From Lichenihabitans sp033947565 (lineage in GTDB: Bacteria > Pseudomonadota > Alphaproteobacteria > Rhizobiales > Beijerinckiaceae): a DNA stretch of 64,000 nt. The stretch covers positions 68,706 through 132,705 of the forward strand of contig NZ_JARPVX010000006.1 in NCBI RefSeq assembly GCF_033947565.1. Direction: 5' to 3'. The notes below the pieces were generated by a model. That model saw nothing but the letters and a program-made list of their open reading frames with translations, was not told the origin of the DNA and searched no databases. A program made the translations under genes and the position numbers. The first letter of the stretch is position 1. Each line of letters begins with the position of its first letter. Below are positions 52,639 to 60,704 of this stretch, piece by piece.

Positions 52639-53379
52639 CTAAGGCTGCCGGGCGCTCGGCAGGCGCCACCAGGGAAGTTGCGGCGCCAGGTGATGCTCGT
52701 GGTGATAGCCGAAGTGGAAGCAGGTCAGCAGCGACACCAGCCACGGATAATTGTTGCTGCGGGCGTTGTGCTGGTCCGCAAAGTCGTCGTCCTCGTGCCT
52801 GTGCGGCAGGAAGGTGCCGAAATAGAACAATTGCAGCGACGAGATCACGGCCGGCACGGCCCAAAGCAGCAGGATGTTGGCCATGCCGGCCCCGAACACC
52901 CCCTTATAGACTGCCACCACCACGGCGATGGTGAGGAACGGCCGCCAGCCGAAATAGCGCCGGAAGAACACCGTGTACCAGGACCACAGGTGTTCCGGGT
53001 CATCGGCATAGAAGTCAGGATCGAGCGCCGTGCCGGGATGCCGGTGATGGTCGAAATGCGCGCCGACCAGCCGATCGTAAGAAAAGCCCGCATAAAGCAC
53101 GAGGCAGAGCCGGCCGACCGCGCGGTTGAGGCGCGGATGGTAGGGCGCCAAGGATCCGTGCATTCCGTCATGGGCCACGATGAACAGGCCGACGCTGAGC
53201 CAGCATTGCAGCAGCATCAGAAAGGGCGTCGCAACGCTGCCGACCGTGTCCCAGCGGTGCAGGAAGACGCCGTAGATATGCCCGACCAGCCAAGCCGCGA
53301 TGATCAAAGCCGCGAGGCCGAGGCCCGTCAGGCTTTGGGCGGCGGTGCCGCTGCGCTTTTGGGCAAGCGTCGCGCTCAT
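52639..53379 (-). CDS. crtW: Beta-carotene ketolase CrtW
   Basis: 246 residues. A membrane-bound di-iron oxygenase: His-rich boxes HDGMHG, HFDHHRHPG, and CFHFGYHHEHH, plus FGTFLPHR and NARS, fit CrtW rather than a fatty-acid desaturase. It adds the 4-keto groups of canthaxanthin and astaxanthin. Last gene of the operon; its ATG overlaps the crtZ stop (ATGA). ATG 53379 is fixed by this overlap. Confidence 0.93.
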   Translation of the reverse strand: MSATLAQKRSGTAAQSLTGLGLAALIIAAWLVGHIYGVFLHRWDTVGSVATPFLMLLQCWLSVGLFIVAHDGMHGSLAPYHPRLNRAVGRLCLVLYAGFSYDRLVGAHFDHHRHPGTALDPDFYADDPEHLWSWYTVFFRRYFGWRPFLTIAVVVAVYKGVFGAGMANILLLWAVPAVISSLQLFYFGTFLPHRHEDDDFADQHNARSNNYPWLVSLLTCFHFGYHHEHHLAPQLPWWRLPSARQP

Positions 53380-53876
53380 TCGCCGGGCTCCGGGCGCAAG
53401 CGGCGACCCGCCGCGTGAAGCCGAACGAGATGCTGCTTCAGCCGGCGCACCGGAGGCGCATAAAGGAAACCGAAGCTGACGCATTCGGTGCGGCCCTCGA
53501 CGGCGTGGTGCAGCTTGTGGGCCTGCACGAGGCGCTTCAGGTAAGGGTGGCGCGGCTTGTGGTGGAAGGGCCAGCGCTGATGCACGAGGCCGTCATGCAC
53601 CACGAAATAAGCGACGCCGTAGAGCGTCACGCCGACCGCGATCCAGTAGAGCGGCGGCCAGAGCGGCGCGAACCACACGAAAGTCGCAACCGCCAGCAGT
53701 CCGAACCCGGCCCCGTAAAGGTCGTTGATCTCGAACCACCCGTCATGGTCTTCGTGATGCGAGCGGTGCAGGCTCCAGCCGAGGCCGTGCATGATGTATT
53801 TATGGCCGGCCCAGGCCACGGCCTCCATGGCGAAGAAGCTCGCAGCCGTCACCAGGCTATTGCCGAGAATGCCCAT
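53376..53876 (-). CDS. crtZ: Beta-carotene 3-hydroxylase CrtZ
   Basis: 166 residues. Di-iron hydroxylase with four His boxes: HKYIMHG, HRSHH, VVHDGLVHQRWPFHH and HKLHHA. It adds 3-hydroxyl groups to beta-carotene or canthaxanthin; with CrtW it leads to astaxanthin. It overlaps crtW by four bases and crtE by one, so the three genes are translationally coupled. Confidence 0.94.
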   Translation of the reverse strand: MGILGNSLVTAASFFAMEAVAWAGHKYIMHGLGWSLHRSHHEDHDGWFEINDLYGAGFGLLAVATFVWFAPLWPPLYWIAVGVTLYGVAYFVVHDGLVHQRWPFHHKPRHPYLKRLVQAHKLHHAVEGRTECVSFGFLYAPPVRRLKQHLVRLHAAGRRLRPEPGE

Positions 53877-54781
53877 CAGACGGCCTCGGGCAGCCGTGCC
53901 ACGCTGGCGAAGATGGATCGCACGAACCCCGCCAGCGCGCCGTCCGGCTGCAGGTCGCGCAGGGCGCCATCCATGTGGGACTGCAGCTGTCGGTGGGTGG
54001 CGTCCTGCCCCAGCAGCGACAGCAGGGTCGATTTGCCGTCGTCCTCCTGCCGGCCGGACGCGAGGAAACTGCGGCTGTCGATCAGGTCGTCGAGGATCTG
54101 GAAGGCTTGGCCGAGCTCGGTGGCGCAGCGCCGCAGCCGCTCGCTGCCGTCCCGGTCGATGCCATGGACGACGGCCGCCATCTCGACTGCCGCCACGAAC
54201 AGGACGCCGGTCTTCAAGTGGGTGGTCTCGGTGATGCCGCTGGCGCCATGCCGCTCGTTCGGCCGCAGGTCGGCATACTGGCCGCCCGCCAAGCCCCGCA
54301 GCCCAATGGCCCGGGCCAGGATGCCCACCAGGGCGCAGCGCGCCTCGGCGTCGATGCAGTCCATGCCGGCCACGGTGGCATAGGCCTGGTTCATCAGCGC
54401 GATGGCGCTCAGCATGGCGACATCCTCGCCATACCGCACATGGGTGGCGGCCTGGCCGCGTCGCTCCGGCGTGTCGTCCATGGCCGGCATGTCGTCAAGG
54501 ATCAGCGACGCCGTATGCACCATCTCGAGGGCACAACCGGCATCGAGCGCCGCCAGATCATTGGGATGCCGCTCCCAGGCGGCCAGGATGGTCAGCAGAG
54601 GCCGGATGCGCTTCGCCGGGGCCAACAAGCTGTAGCGAAGGGCGGCGCCGAGGTCGCCCGCCACGTGAGCCTCAGGCAAAAGCGCCGCGAGTCGACGGTC
54701 GACCACGGTTTGGAGCGTACGGACGTCGGAACGCCTGCTTCGCTCGCCGGAATAGGGCATGCCCGCTATCATGGGAGCCAT
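53876..54781 (-). CDS. crtE: Polyprenyl diphosphate synthase, geranylgeranyl type (CrtE)
   Basis: 301 residues. First Asp-rich motif LILDDMPAMDD and second motif QILDDLIDS are present, with RIRPLL and GGQ/KT segments of short-chain trans-prenyl synthases. Adjacent to crtZ-crtW it most likely makes C20 GGPP for carotenoids rather than FPP. crtB, crtI and crtY are not in the window. ATG 54781; an internal ATG at residue 8 is possible. Confidence 0.88.
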   Translation of the reverse strand: MAPMIAGMPYSGERSRRSDVRTLQTVVDRRLAALLPEAHVAGDLGAALRYSLLAPAKRIRPLLTILAAWERHPNDLAALDAGCALEMVHTASLILDDMPAMDDTPERRGQAATHVRYGEDVAMLSAIALMNQAYATVAGMDCIDAEARCALVGILARAIGLRGLAGGQYADLRPNERHGASGITETTHLKTGVLFVAAVEMAAVVHGIDRDGSERLRRCATELGQAFQILDDLIDSRSFLASGRQEDDGKSTLLSLLGQDATHRQLQSHMDGALRDLQPDGALAGFVRSIFASVARLPEAV

Positions 54782-54829
54782 TCTGCGGAGTCCTGCGACC
54801 CGCGTCTAGTCGGCACGCTCCCGATATCC

Positions 54830-54868
54830 CCGCGACCCTTTGGCGTTCCGACCGCCAAAACGTCGCGG
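54830..54868. repeat. Imperfect inverted repeat upstream of crtE
   Basis: CCGCGACCCTTTGGCG and CGCCAAAACGTCGCGG pair at 14 of 16 positions around a seven-base loop. It lies 49-87 bases upstream of crtE in the divergent promoter region with the glycosyltransferase gene. It may be an operator or a leader hairpin; no T-run follows. Confidence 0.5.
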
Positions 54869-55018
54869 ATCGCGCCTCCGTGCCGGCTTCGAGGCAAGCG
54901 CATTAACCGTCCCGGCAAACCATTCCGGTCCTTCATCCCGCCTTTGGACCCGGTGTGCTTTCCTGCGGGACAGTGCGCCGAAGGGCGTCCATTCTCATTC
55001 CGCAAAGGGCGACGCGGC

Positions 55019-56167
55019 ATGGTTCGGCGGCTCAAGATCCTGTTCTACATCCACGCGCTCGCGGGCGGCGGCGCCGAACGCGTGTGGAGCGTCATGGCCT
55101 CGCGCTTCGCCGCCGGCGGCCACGAGGTGATCCTCGCCGTCGATTACGACGCCGCCCAGAACGTGTCCTTTGTCGATGCCGCCGTGCGGGTCGTGGTGCT
55201 GGGCGGCAACCATCTGCAATCGGTCTGGCGATTGCGCGGCCTGTTGCGGGCGGAACGGCCCGACATCGCCATCTCGGCCTTGGCGGCTGCCAATGTGAAG
55301 CTGGCGCTCGCGGCGGCGCTCTGCGGCAGGCTCGACCGCACCATCCTGACCTATCACGGCTATGCGGAAACCGAGCCGCAGCGCCTCAGCCAGATCGGCT
55401 TTCGCGCGGCCGCGGTGCTGACGCGCATCACGGCCCGCACCGTCGTGGTGTCGGACGGCCTCGGCACTTATCTCAGGCAGCGGTGGCACGCCTCGGCCAG
55501 TCGCATGGCGCGCATCTACAATCCCGTGCAGGTGACGCCCGGGGGCGCCACGACAGTGGCGGCGCTCGAAGCGCGGCCACCCGTGATCCTGGCGGCGGGG
55601 CGTTTCGTATCCTACAAGAATTTCACCGGCCTGCTCGAAGCCTTTGCGGCGCTGCCGCGGCCCGACGCCCGGCTGATCCTGCTTGGCGACGGGCCGCAGC
55701 GGGCCTTGCTGGCCGAGGCGGTGGTCCGGCTCGGCCTCGAGGGCCGTGTCGAGATGCCGGGTTACGTGCCGGAGCCCTGGCGGCACTTCGACCGCGCCCG
55801 CTGCTTCGTGCTGCCCTCGTCGAGCGAGCCGTTCGGGCTCGTCCTGGTCGAGGCCATGGCGCGGGGGCTCGACGTGGTGGCGACGGACTGCCATGGCCCG
55901 CGCGAAATCCTGGCCGACGGGCTGCACGGCGCCTTGGTGCCCTGCAACGACCCGGCGGCGCTGACGGCCGCCCTGGCGGCGGCATTGCGAAAACCTTCAG
56001 CGCCGGAACGGCGCATCGCCCGCGCCCAGGACTTCGATGCCGACACCGCGACGAACCACTATCGCGATCTGTTCCACAGCGTGGTGGCCGAGCGGGACAC
56101 ACGCGGCGGCTGGCTGAGCCGCCTCAAGCCGCGCCGCTTCCGGCACCCCCCGTTCCAGGCGGGCTAG
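55019..56167 (+). CDS. Glycosyltransferase family 4
   Basis: 382 residues, GT-B fold. N-terminal KILFYIHALAGGGAERVWSVMASRFAAGGHEVILA, then VILAAGRFVSYKNFTGLLEAFAAL and the nucleotide-sugar site LGDGPQRALL...VLPSSSEPFGLVLVEAMARG, with the E-x7-E pattern. The acceptor is unknown; surface polysaccharide or lipid is likely. The stop overlaps the stop of the convergent aminopeptidase gene. The gene could affect cell-surface glycans or carotenoid glycosides given the adjacent crt genes; this is only a thought. Confidence 0.9.
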   Translation: MVRRLKILFYIHALAGGGAERVWSVMASRFAAGGHEVILAVDYDAAQNVSFVDAAVRVVVLGGNHLQSVWRLRGLLRAERPDIAISALAAANVKLALAAALCGRLDRTILTYHGYAETEPQRLSQIGFRAAAVLTRITARTVVVSDGLGTYLRQRWHASASRMARIYNPVQVTPGGATTVAALEARPPVILAAGRFVSYKNFTGLLEAFAALPRPDARLILLGDGPQRALLAEAVVRLGLEGRVEMPGYVPEPWRHFDRARCFVLPSSSEPFGLVLVEAMARGLDVVATDCHGPREILADGLHGALVPCNDPAALTAALAAALRKPSAPERRIARAQDFDADTATNHYRDLFHSVVAERDTRGGWLSRLKPRRFRHPPFQAG

Positions 56168-58014
56168 AGACCGTCTGTCGCCACCTCGCCGTCGGCCGTG
56201 CCGAGCCGCCGGGTCGCCTGCGCGAGCCAGCGTCGCACGATCGGCTCGACGAGCGGCGACACCGCCCGACGTACGACGGCATGGTAGCCGTCGAGCCAGG
56301 CGACCTCGTCCGGGCTCATCAGCTTGGGATCCACCAGGGCGAGGTCGATCGGCGCCAGCGACACCGTCTCGAATCCCAGCATCGGCCGCTCGGCGCCCTT
56401 GATCTCGCGCTTTTCGACGATCAGCAGATTCTCGAGCCGGATGCCCCAATGGCCGGCCTTGTAGTAGCCCGGCTCGTTCGACAGGATCATGCCTTCGACA
56501 AGCGGCGTGGTGCCGCTTTTGGCGATGCGCTGTGGCCCCTCGTGCACCGACAGGTAGGAGCCGATGCCGTGGCCGGTGCCATGATCAAAGTCGAGCCCGG
56601 CCGACCACAAGAACTGCCGCGCCAGCGTGTCGAGTTGGGCGCCCGACACACCCACCGGGAACACGGCGCGGGCCAGCGCGATATGGCCTTTCAGCACGCG
56701 GGTGAAGCGGTCCCGCATTTCGGCCGTCGGCTTGCCCACCACCACGGTGCGGGTGATGTCGGTGGTGCCGTCCTCGTATTGGGCGCCGCTGTCGATCAGG
56801 AATATGCCCTTGCCGACCGCGAGGTTCGAGTCGGTGCTGACCCGGTAATGCGGCAGGGCGGCATGGCGCCCGAAGCCCGCGATGGTCGGGAACGACACGT
56901 CCTTGAGCGCAAGGGTTTCGCGCCGGAACGACTCGAGCGCCTCGACGGCCGAAATCTCCGTCACCTTGCCGGCCGGCGCGGCCTTGTCGAACCAGTGCAG
57001 GAACCGCACCATCGCCACCGCGTCGCGCAGGTGGGCCGCGCGGGATCCGTCGCGTTCGGTCGCGTTCTTGGCGGCCTTCAGCAGGGCGATGGGATCGGTG
57101 CCGACGTCCGGCTTGCCGCCGGCGGCTTCCAGCGCCGTCACCAGCTTGGCGGGCGCCGTCGCCGCATCGAAGCGCAATGTCGCGCCGTTGCGCCCGAAGG
57201 CGGCGATGTCGGAAGCCAGTGCGTCGGGTTCCGCCACCGTGGCGACGTCCTCGAGCTTCGCCCGGACCTGGTTCGACAGCTTGCGCGCGTCGAGATAGAG
57301 CGTCGGCCGCCCTTCGCGGGGCACGATCGCGAAGCCGAGCGGCAATGGCGTGTGGGGCACGTCCGAGCCGCGAATGTTGAACAACCACGCCACCGCATGC
57401 GGGTCGCTGACCACGAGGCCATGGCACCCCTTCAGGGCCTTGCGGACGGCACTGAGCTTGCCGTCGGCCTTCTGCCCGGCATAGCGCTTGCGGTGCAGCA
57501 CTACAGTGCCGATCGGTGCGGCGGGTCGGTCGGGCCAGATCGCGTCGACCGGGTTGTCGTCGACCGCAATGAGCTCCGCCCCGGCTGCCGCCACGCCGCG
57601 CGCCAGCCGCTCGACCTGCCCGGCCGTGTGCAGCCAAGGGTCGTAGCCGATGCGTTGGCCCGCCTTGAGGTGGGTCTCCATCCACCGCTCGGGCGGCGTG
57701 TCAATGAGCGACTCCGGCGTGAAAACGGCCATGTCAACCTGCTCGCGCACCTGAACGGTGTAGCGCCCGTCGACGAAGATCGCGGCCTCCCCGGCCAGCA
57801 CGACCGCTGTGCCGGCCGATCCGGTGAAGCCGGTCAGCCAGGCCAGGCGTTCGTCACCCTTCGGCACGTATTCGTTCTGGTGCTGGTCCGAGCGCGGCAC
57901 CACGAAACCGTCGAGGCCGTGCTGCCGCAAGGCCTCCCGCAGCGCCGCCGTTCGTGCGGCACCCTGGCTCGGATCGGCGGTTTCGGTAAAGGATTGGAAG
58001 ACGGCCTCGAACAT
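56164..58014 (-). CDS. pepP: Aminopeptidase P family (Xaa-Pro aminopeptidase)
   Basis: 616 residues, the long form with two creatinase N-like domains and a C-terminal pita-bread metallopeptidase. Metal ligands are visible: IDSGAQYEDGTTDITRT (two Asp), GTGHGIGSYLSVHEGP (His), LSNEPGYY (Glu) and GIRLENLL (Glu). It removes N-terminal residues before proline. ATG 58014 chosen; upstream codons to 58128 are not conserved-looking. It converges with the glycosyltransferase on a shared CTAG. Confidence 0.93.
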   Translation of the reverse strand: MFEAVFQSFTETADPSQGAARTAALREALRQHGLDGFVVPRSDQHQNEYVPKGDERLAWLTGFTGSAGTAVVLAGEAAIFVDGRYTVQVREQVDMAVFTPESLIDTPPERWMETHLKAGQRIGYDPWLHTAGQVERLARGVAAAGAELIAVDDNPVDAIWPDRPAAPIGTVVLHRKRYAGQKADGKLSAVRKALKGCHGLVVSDPHAVAWLFNIRGSDVPHTPLPLGFAIVPREGRPTLYLDARKLSNQVRAKLEDVATVAEPDALASDIAAFGRNGATLRFDAATAPAKLVTALEAAGGKPDVGTDPIALLKAAKNATERDGSRAAHLRDAVAMVRFLHWFDKAAPAGKVTEISAVEALESFRRETLALKDVSFPTIAGFGRHAALPHYRVSTDSNLAVGKGIFLIDSGAQYEDGTTDITRTVVVGKPTAEMRDRFTRVLKGHIALARAVFPVGVSGAQLDTLARQFLWSAGLDFDHGTGHGIGSYLSVHEGPQRIAKSGTTPLVEGMILSNEPGYYKAGHWGIRLENLLIVEKREIKGAERPMLGFETVSLAPIDLALVDPKLMSPDEVAWLDGYHAVVRRAVSPLVEPIVRRWLAQATRRLGTADGEVATDGL

Positions 58015-58162
58015 GGCGCGACAGTAACGGGCACAAGATGCCCCCGCAACGCGTTCCCGAGCGGCTTCGCGTCCCGGCCGGCGGGGCTCGGCTGAGGCGT
58101 TCTTGCGGAGGCGGCCCGGAAGGCGCATCTCGCATCCCTCAACGACCTGTCAGGACACTTCC

Positions 58163-59176
58163 ATGCGCGCCATCGGATATCAAACGCCCGGCCCTATCGC
58201 TGCCGATGCTTCGCTCGTCGATATCGACCTCCCGAAGCCGCAGCCCGGCGGCCACGACCTGCTGGTTGCGGTGAAGGCCGTGTCGGTCAACCCGGTCGAC
58301 ACCAAGGTGCGGATGCGGGCCGCGCCCGAACCGGGCCAGTGGAAAGTGCTGGGCTGGGACGCGGCTGGGGTGGTGGAGGCGGTCGGGCCCGAGGTGACCG
58401 GCTTCAAGCCCGGCGATGCGGTGTTCTACGCTGGCGCCTTGGAGCGGCCCGGTACCAATGCCGAGTTCCACCTCGTCGACGAGCGTATCGTCGGCCGCAA
58501 GCCGGCCTCCTTGTCGTTTGCGGAAGCGGCCGCACTGCCGCTGACCGCCATCACGGCCTGGGAAGCGCTGTTCGACAGGCTCGACGTCCGTAAGCCCGTG
58601 CCCGGGCAGGCGGGCCTGCTGCTGATCGTCGGCGGCGCCGGCGGCGTCGGCTCGATCGCCATCCAGCTGGCGCGCCGGCTGACCGACCTCACCGTGGTGG
58701 CCACTGCGTCGCGGCCCGAAACACGCGACTGGGCTCTCGGGCTCGGGGCGCACCACGTGGTCGACCATGCGCAGCCGCTTGATGCGGCGGTGGCGGCGCT
58801 CGGCCTCGGGGCTCCCGGCTTCGTGTTCTCCACCACGGCGACGGACCGACACCTCGGTGCCCTCGCGGCGTTGATCGCCCCGCAGGGCCGTTTCGCGGTG
58901 ATCGACGACCCGGCGGTGCTCGACATCAATCCGTTCAAGCGCAAGAGCGCGTCGGTGCACTGGGAGTTCATGTTCACCCGGTCGATGTTTGCGACTTCCG
59001 ACATGGCGGAACAGGGTATCCTGTTGAACGCGGTGGCACGCCTCGTCGAGGCCGGCGACCTGCGCACCACGCTCGGCGAGCATTATGGGCTCATCTCGGC
59101 CGCCAACCTCCGGCGCGCCCATGCGACGCTCGAATCCGGCACGGCCCGGGGCAAGATCGTGCTGGAAGGATTCTGA
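58163..59176 (+). CDS. Zinc-type alcohol dehydrogenase-like protein (quinone reductase branch)
   Basis: 337 residues. MDR superfamily: catalytic-domain start MRAIGYQTPGPI...VNPVDTKVRMRA, nucleotide-binding motif LLIVGGAGGVGSIAIQLARR. The zinc-ligand positions of true alcohol dehydrogenases are not obvious, and VNPVDTKVR and SVHWEFMFTRSM fit the YbdR/zinc-binding quinone reductase branch. Probable NADPH-dependent quinone or enal reductase. ATG 58163 has an AGGACA ribosome site. Confidence 0.87.
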   Translation: MRAIGYQTPGPIAADASLVDIDLPKPQPGGHDLLVAVKAVSVNPVDTKVRMRAAPEPGQWKVLGWDAAGVVEAVGPEVTGFKPGDAVFYAGALERPGTNAEFHLVDERIVGRKPASLSFAEAAALPLTAITAWEALFDRLDVRKPVPGQAGLLLIVGGAGGVGSIAIQLARRLTDLTVVATASRPETRDWALGLGAHHVVDHAQPLDAAVAALGLGAPGFVFSTTATDRHLGALAALIAPQGRFAVIDDPAVLDINPFKRKSASVHWEFMFTRSMFATSDMAEQGILLNAVARLVEAGDLRTTLGEHYGLISAANLRRAHATLESGTARGKIVLEGF

Positions 59177-59192
59177 GCCTCGGGCGACGCCC

Positions 59193-59609
59193 TCAAGGGC
59201 GCCGGCGCATCTCGTCCTGGCGCATCGGCATCGCGTCGATCAGCGGCAACAGGGCCTCGGGCCGCAACGGTTCGGCGGCGGTGAGCTTGGCGCCGCCGTC
59301 CTTGCCGACCAGCACCGCCTGGAAGCCGGAGCCGAGCCCGAAACGACGCCGCAGCGCGCCCGCTTCGGCCGTGTCGCCCGTGACGGCCACGAGCGTCAGG
59401 TCGCGGTGACGGGCCGCAGCGCCCATGTGGTTCAGGATGGCGCGCTGCTCGGCCAGGCGCGTATCGGCGGCGTCGGGCGTCAGCACGAGGACGACGCGAT
59501 GCGTCCACCGATGCGCCGCCAGGCTGTCCGGCGCCGCGGCGGCAGGGATCGCGGCCGCGAGGGCGAGCGGGAGGGCCAGCAGGGCCGCGATCGAGTCTGG
59601 GATTGGCAT
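59193..59609 (-). CDS. DUF4174 family protein with signal peptide
   Basis: 138 residues. A hydrophobic, Ala-rich signal peptide (LPLALAAAIPAAAA) is followed by the DUF4174 region: RVVLVLTPDAADTRLAEQRAILNHMGAAARHRDLTLVAVTGD, FQAVLVGKDGGAKL and IDAMPMRQDEMRR, the family end. Function unknown; it looks like a thioredoxin-related fold without the active Cys pair. Convergent with the quinone reductase-like gene. Confidence 0.85.
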   Translation of the reverse strand: MPIPDSIAALLALPLALAAAIPAAAAPDSLAAHRWTHRVVLVLTPDAADTRLAEQRAILNHMGAAARHRDLTLVAVTGDTAEAGALRRRFGLGSGFQAVLVGKDGGAKLTAAEPLRPEALLPLIDAMPMRQDEMRRRP

Positions 59610-59714
59610 GGATCGCGCCTGAGTTTGAGGACGATACGCCAACGCTTCGGCGCTGCGGCAGGTTTCGGGCCGCGCGAAGCGCAAAAGCGGCCGAGGCGAT
59701 GCTATAGGGGGCGC

Positions 59715-60704
59715 ATGACAAGGCCTGCCTACCCCGTTTCAGACCATTACGACGGTCGCCGCTTCTTCAACCCGGGTGTCGATACCGACAAGGGTGTCGC
59801 CGACCTGCTCCGCTGGCAGCGGAGCCGCGCGCGCGTCGCCTGGCCGGCCGAGGTGACCGATCCACCAAGCCCGCCGCCGCCCGAGACCGTGGCGGCCAAC
59901 GAGGCCGCCTTCACGTTCATCGGCCATTCGACCTATCTGATCCAGCTGCCCGGCGTCCGGCTGCTTACCGATCCGGTCTTTTCCGAACGGGTCAGCCCTT
60001 TCAGTTTCGTGGGGCCGAAGCGCGTGCGCCGGCCCGGTCTGTCGCTCGCGGAGGTGCCGCCGGTCGACGTCATCCTGCTCAGCCATAATCATTACGACCA
60101 CATGGATCTGGCCAGCCTGCGGGCCCTGGCCGAGCGGGACAGCCCGACGATCGTCACCGGGCTCGGTAACGGACGCTACCTGGAACGGCGCGGCATCGGT
60201 CCCGTGATCGAGCTCGACTGGTGGGAGCGAAGGGAGCTGCGGCCGGATCTCGCCATCACCTATGTGCCGGCCCAACATTGGTCGAGCCGTTGGGCCCTCG
60301 ACCGCCGCCGCATGTTGTGGGGTGGCCATTGGGTCGAGGCCGCCGGTGGCCGCCTGTATTTTGCGGGCGACACCGGCTATTTCCCTGGGTTCACACAGAT
60401 CCGCGACCGCCTCGGGACGCCCGATGCCGCCATCCTGCCGATCGGGGCCTATGAGCCGCGCTGGTTCATGCGCACCCAGCACATGGACCCGGCCGACGCC
60501 GTGCAGGCGCATGTGGAACTTGGCGCCGGGTTGAGCCTCGCGGCCCATTGGGGCACCTTTCAGCTGACCGACGAGGGGATCGAGGCGCCCGTGCTGGCCC
60601 TCGCGGCCGCCCGACGCGACCGCGGGGTGCCGGATGCGGCCTTTCAGGTGCCGCGCCCGGGTGAAACCGTGTTGGCCCGGCTCGGTTCGGACACCAGCCG
60701 GTAA
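59715..60704 (+). CDS. MBL-fold metallo-hydrolase (NAPE-PLD-like)
   Basis: 329 residues. Zinc motifs of the beta-lactamase superfamily: SHNHYDHMD, FIGHSTYLIQLPG before it, and FAGDTGYFPGFTQI (Asp). The organisation with an N-terminal FNPGVDTDKGVADLLRWQRSR resembles the UlaG/NAPE-PLD-like hydrolases, which act on phosphodiester or lipid substrates. Its last 61 bases overlap the end of the convergent GT-C gene. Confidence 0.88.
   Translation: MTRPAYPVSDHYDGRRFFNPGVDTDKGVADLLRWQRSRARVAWPAEVTDPPSPPPPETVAANEAAFTFIGHSTYLIQLPGVRLLTDPVFSERVSPFSFVGPKRVRRPGLSLAEVPPVDVILLSHNHYDHMDLASLRALAERDSPTIVTGLGNGRYLERRGIGPVIELDWWERRELRPDLAITYVPAQHWSSRWALDRRRMLWGGHWVEAAGGRLYFAGDTGYFPGFTQIRDRLGTPDAAILPIGAYEPRWFMRTQHMDPADAVQAHVELGAGLSLAAHWGTFQLTDEGIEAPVLALAAARRDRGVPDAAFQVPRPGETVLARLGSDTSR

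Noticed and set aside
54955..58095. 1046-codon + strand frame over the glycosyltransferase and aminopeptidase genes
   Set aside because: It is a frame-shifted and antisense shadow of two well-recognised genes with full catalytic motifs.
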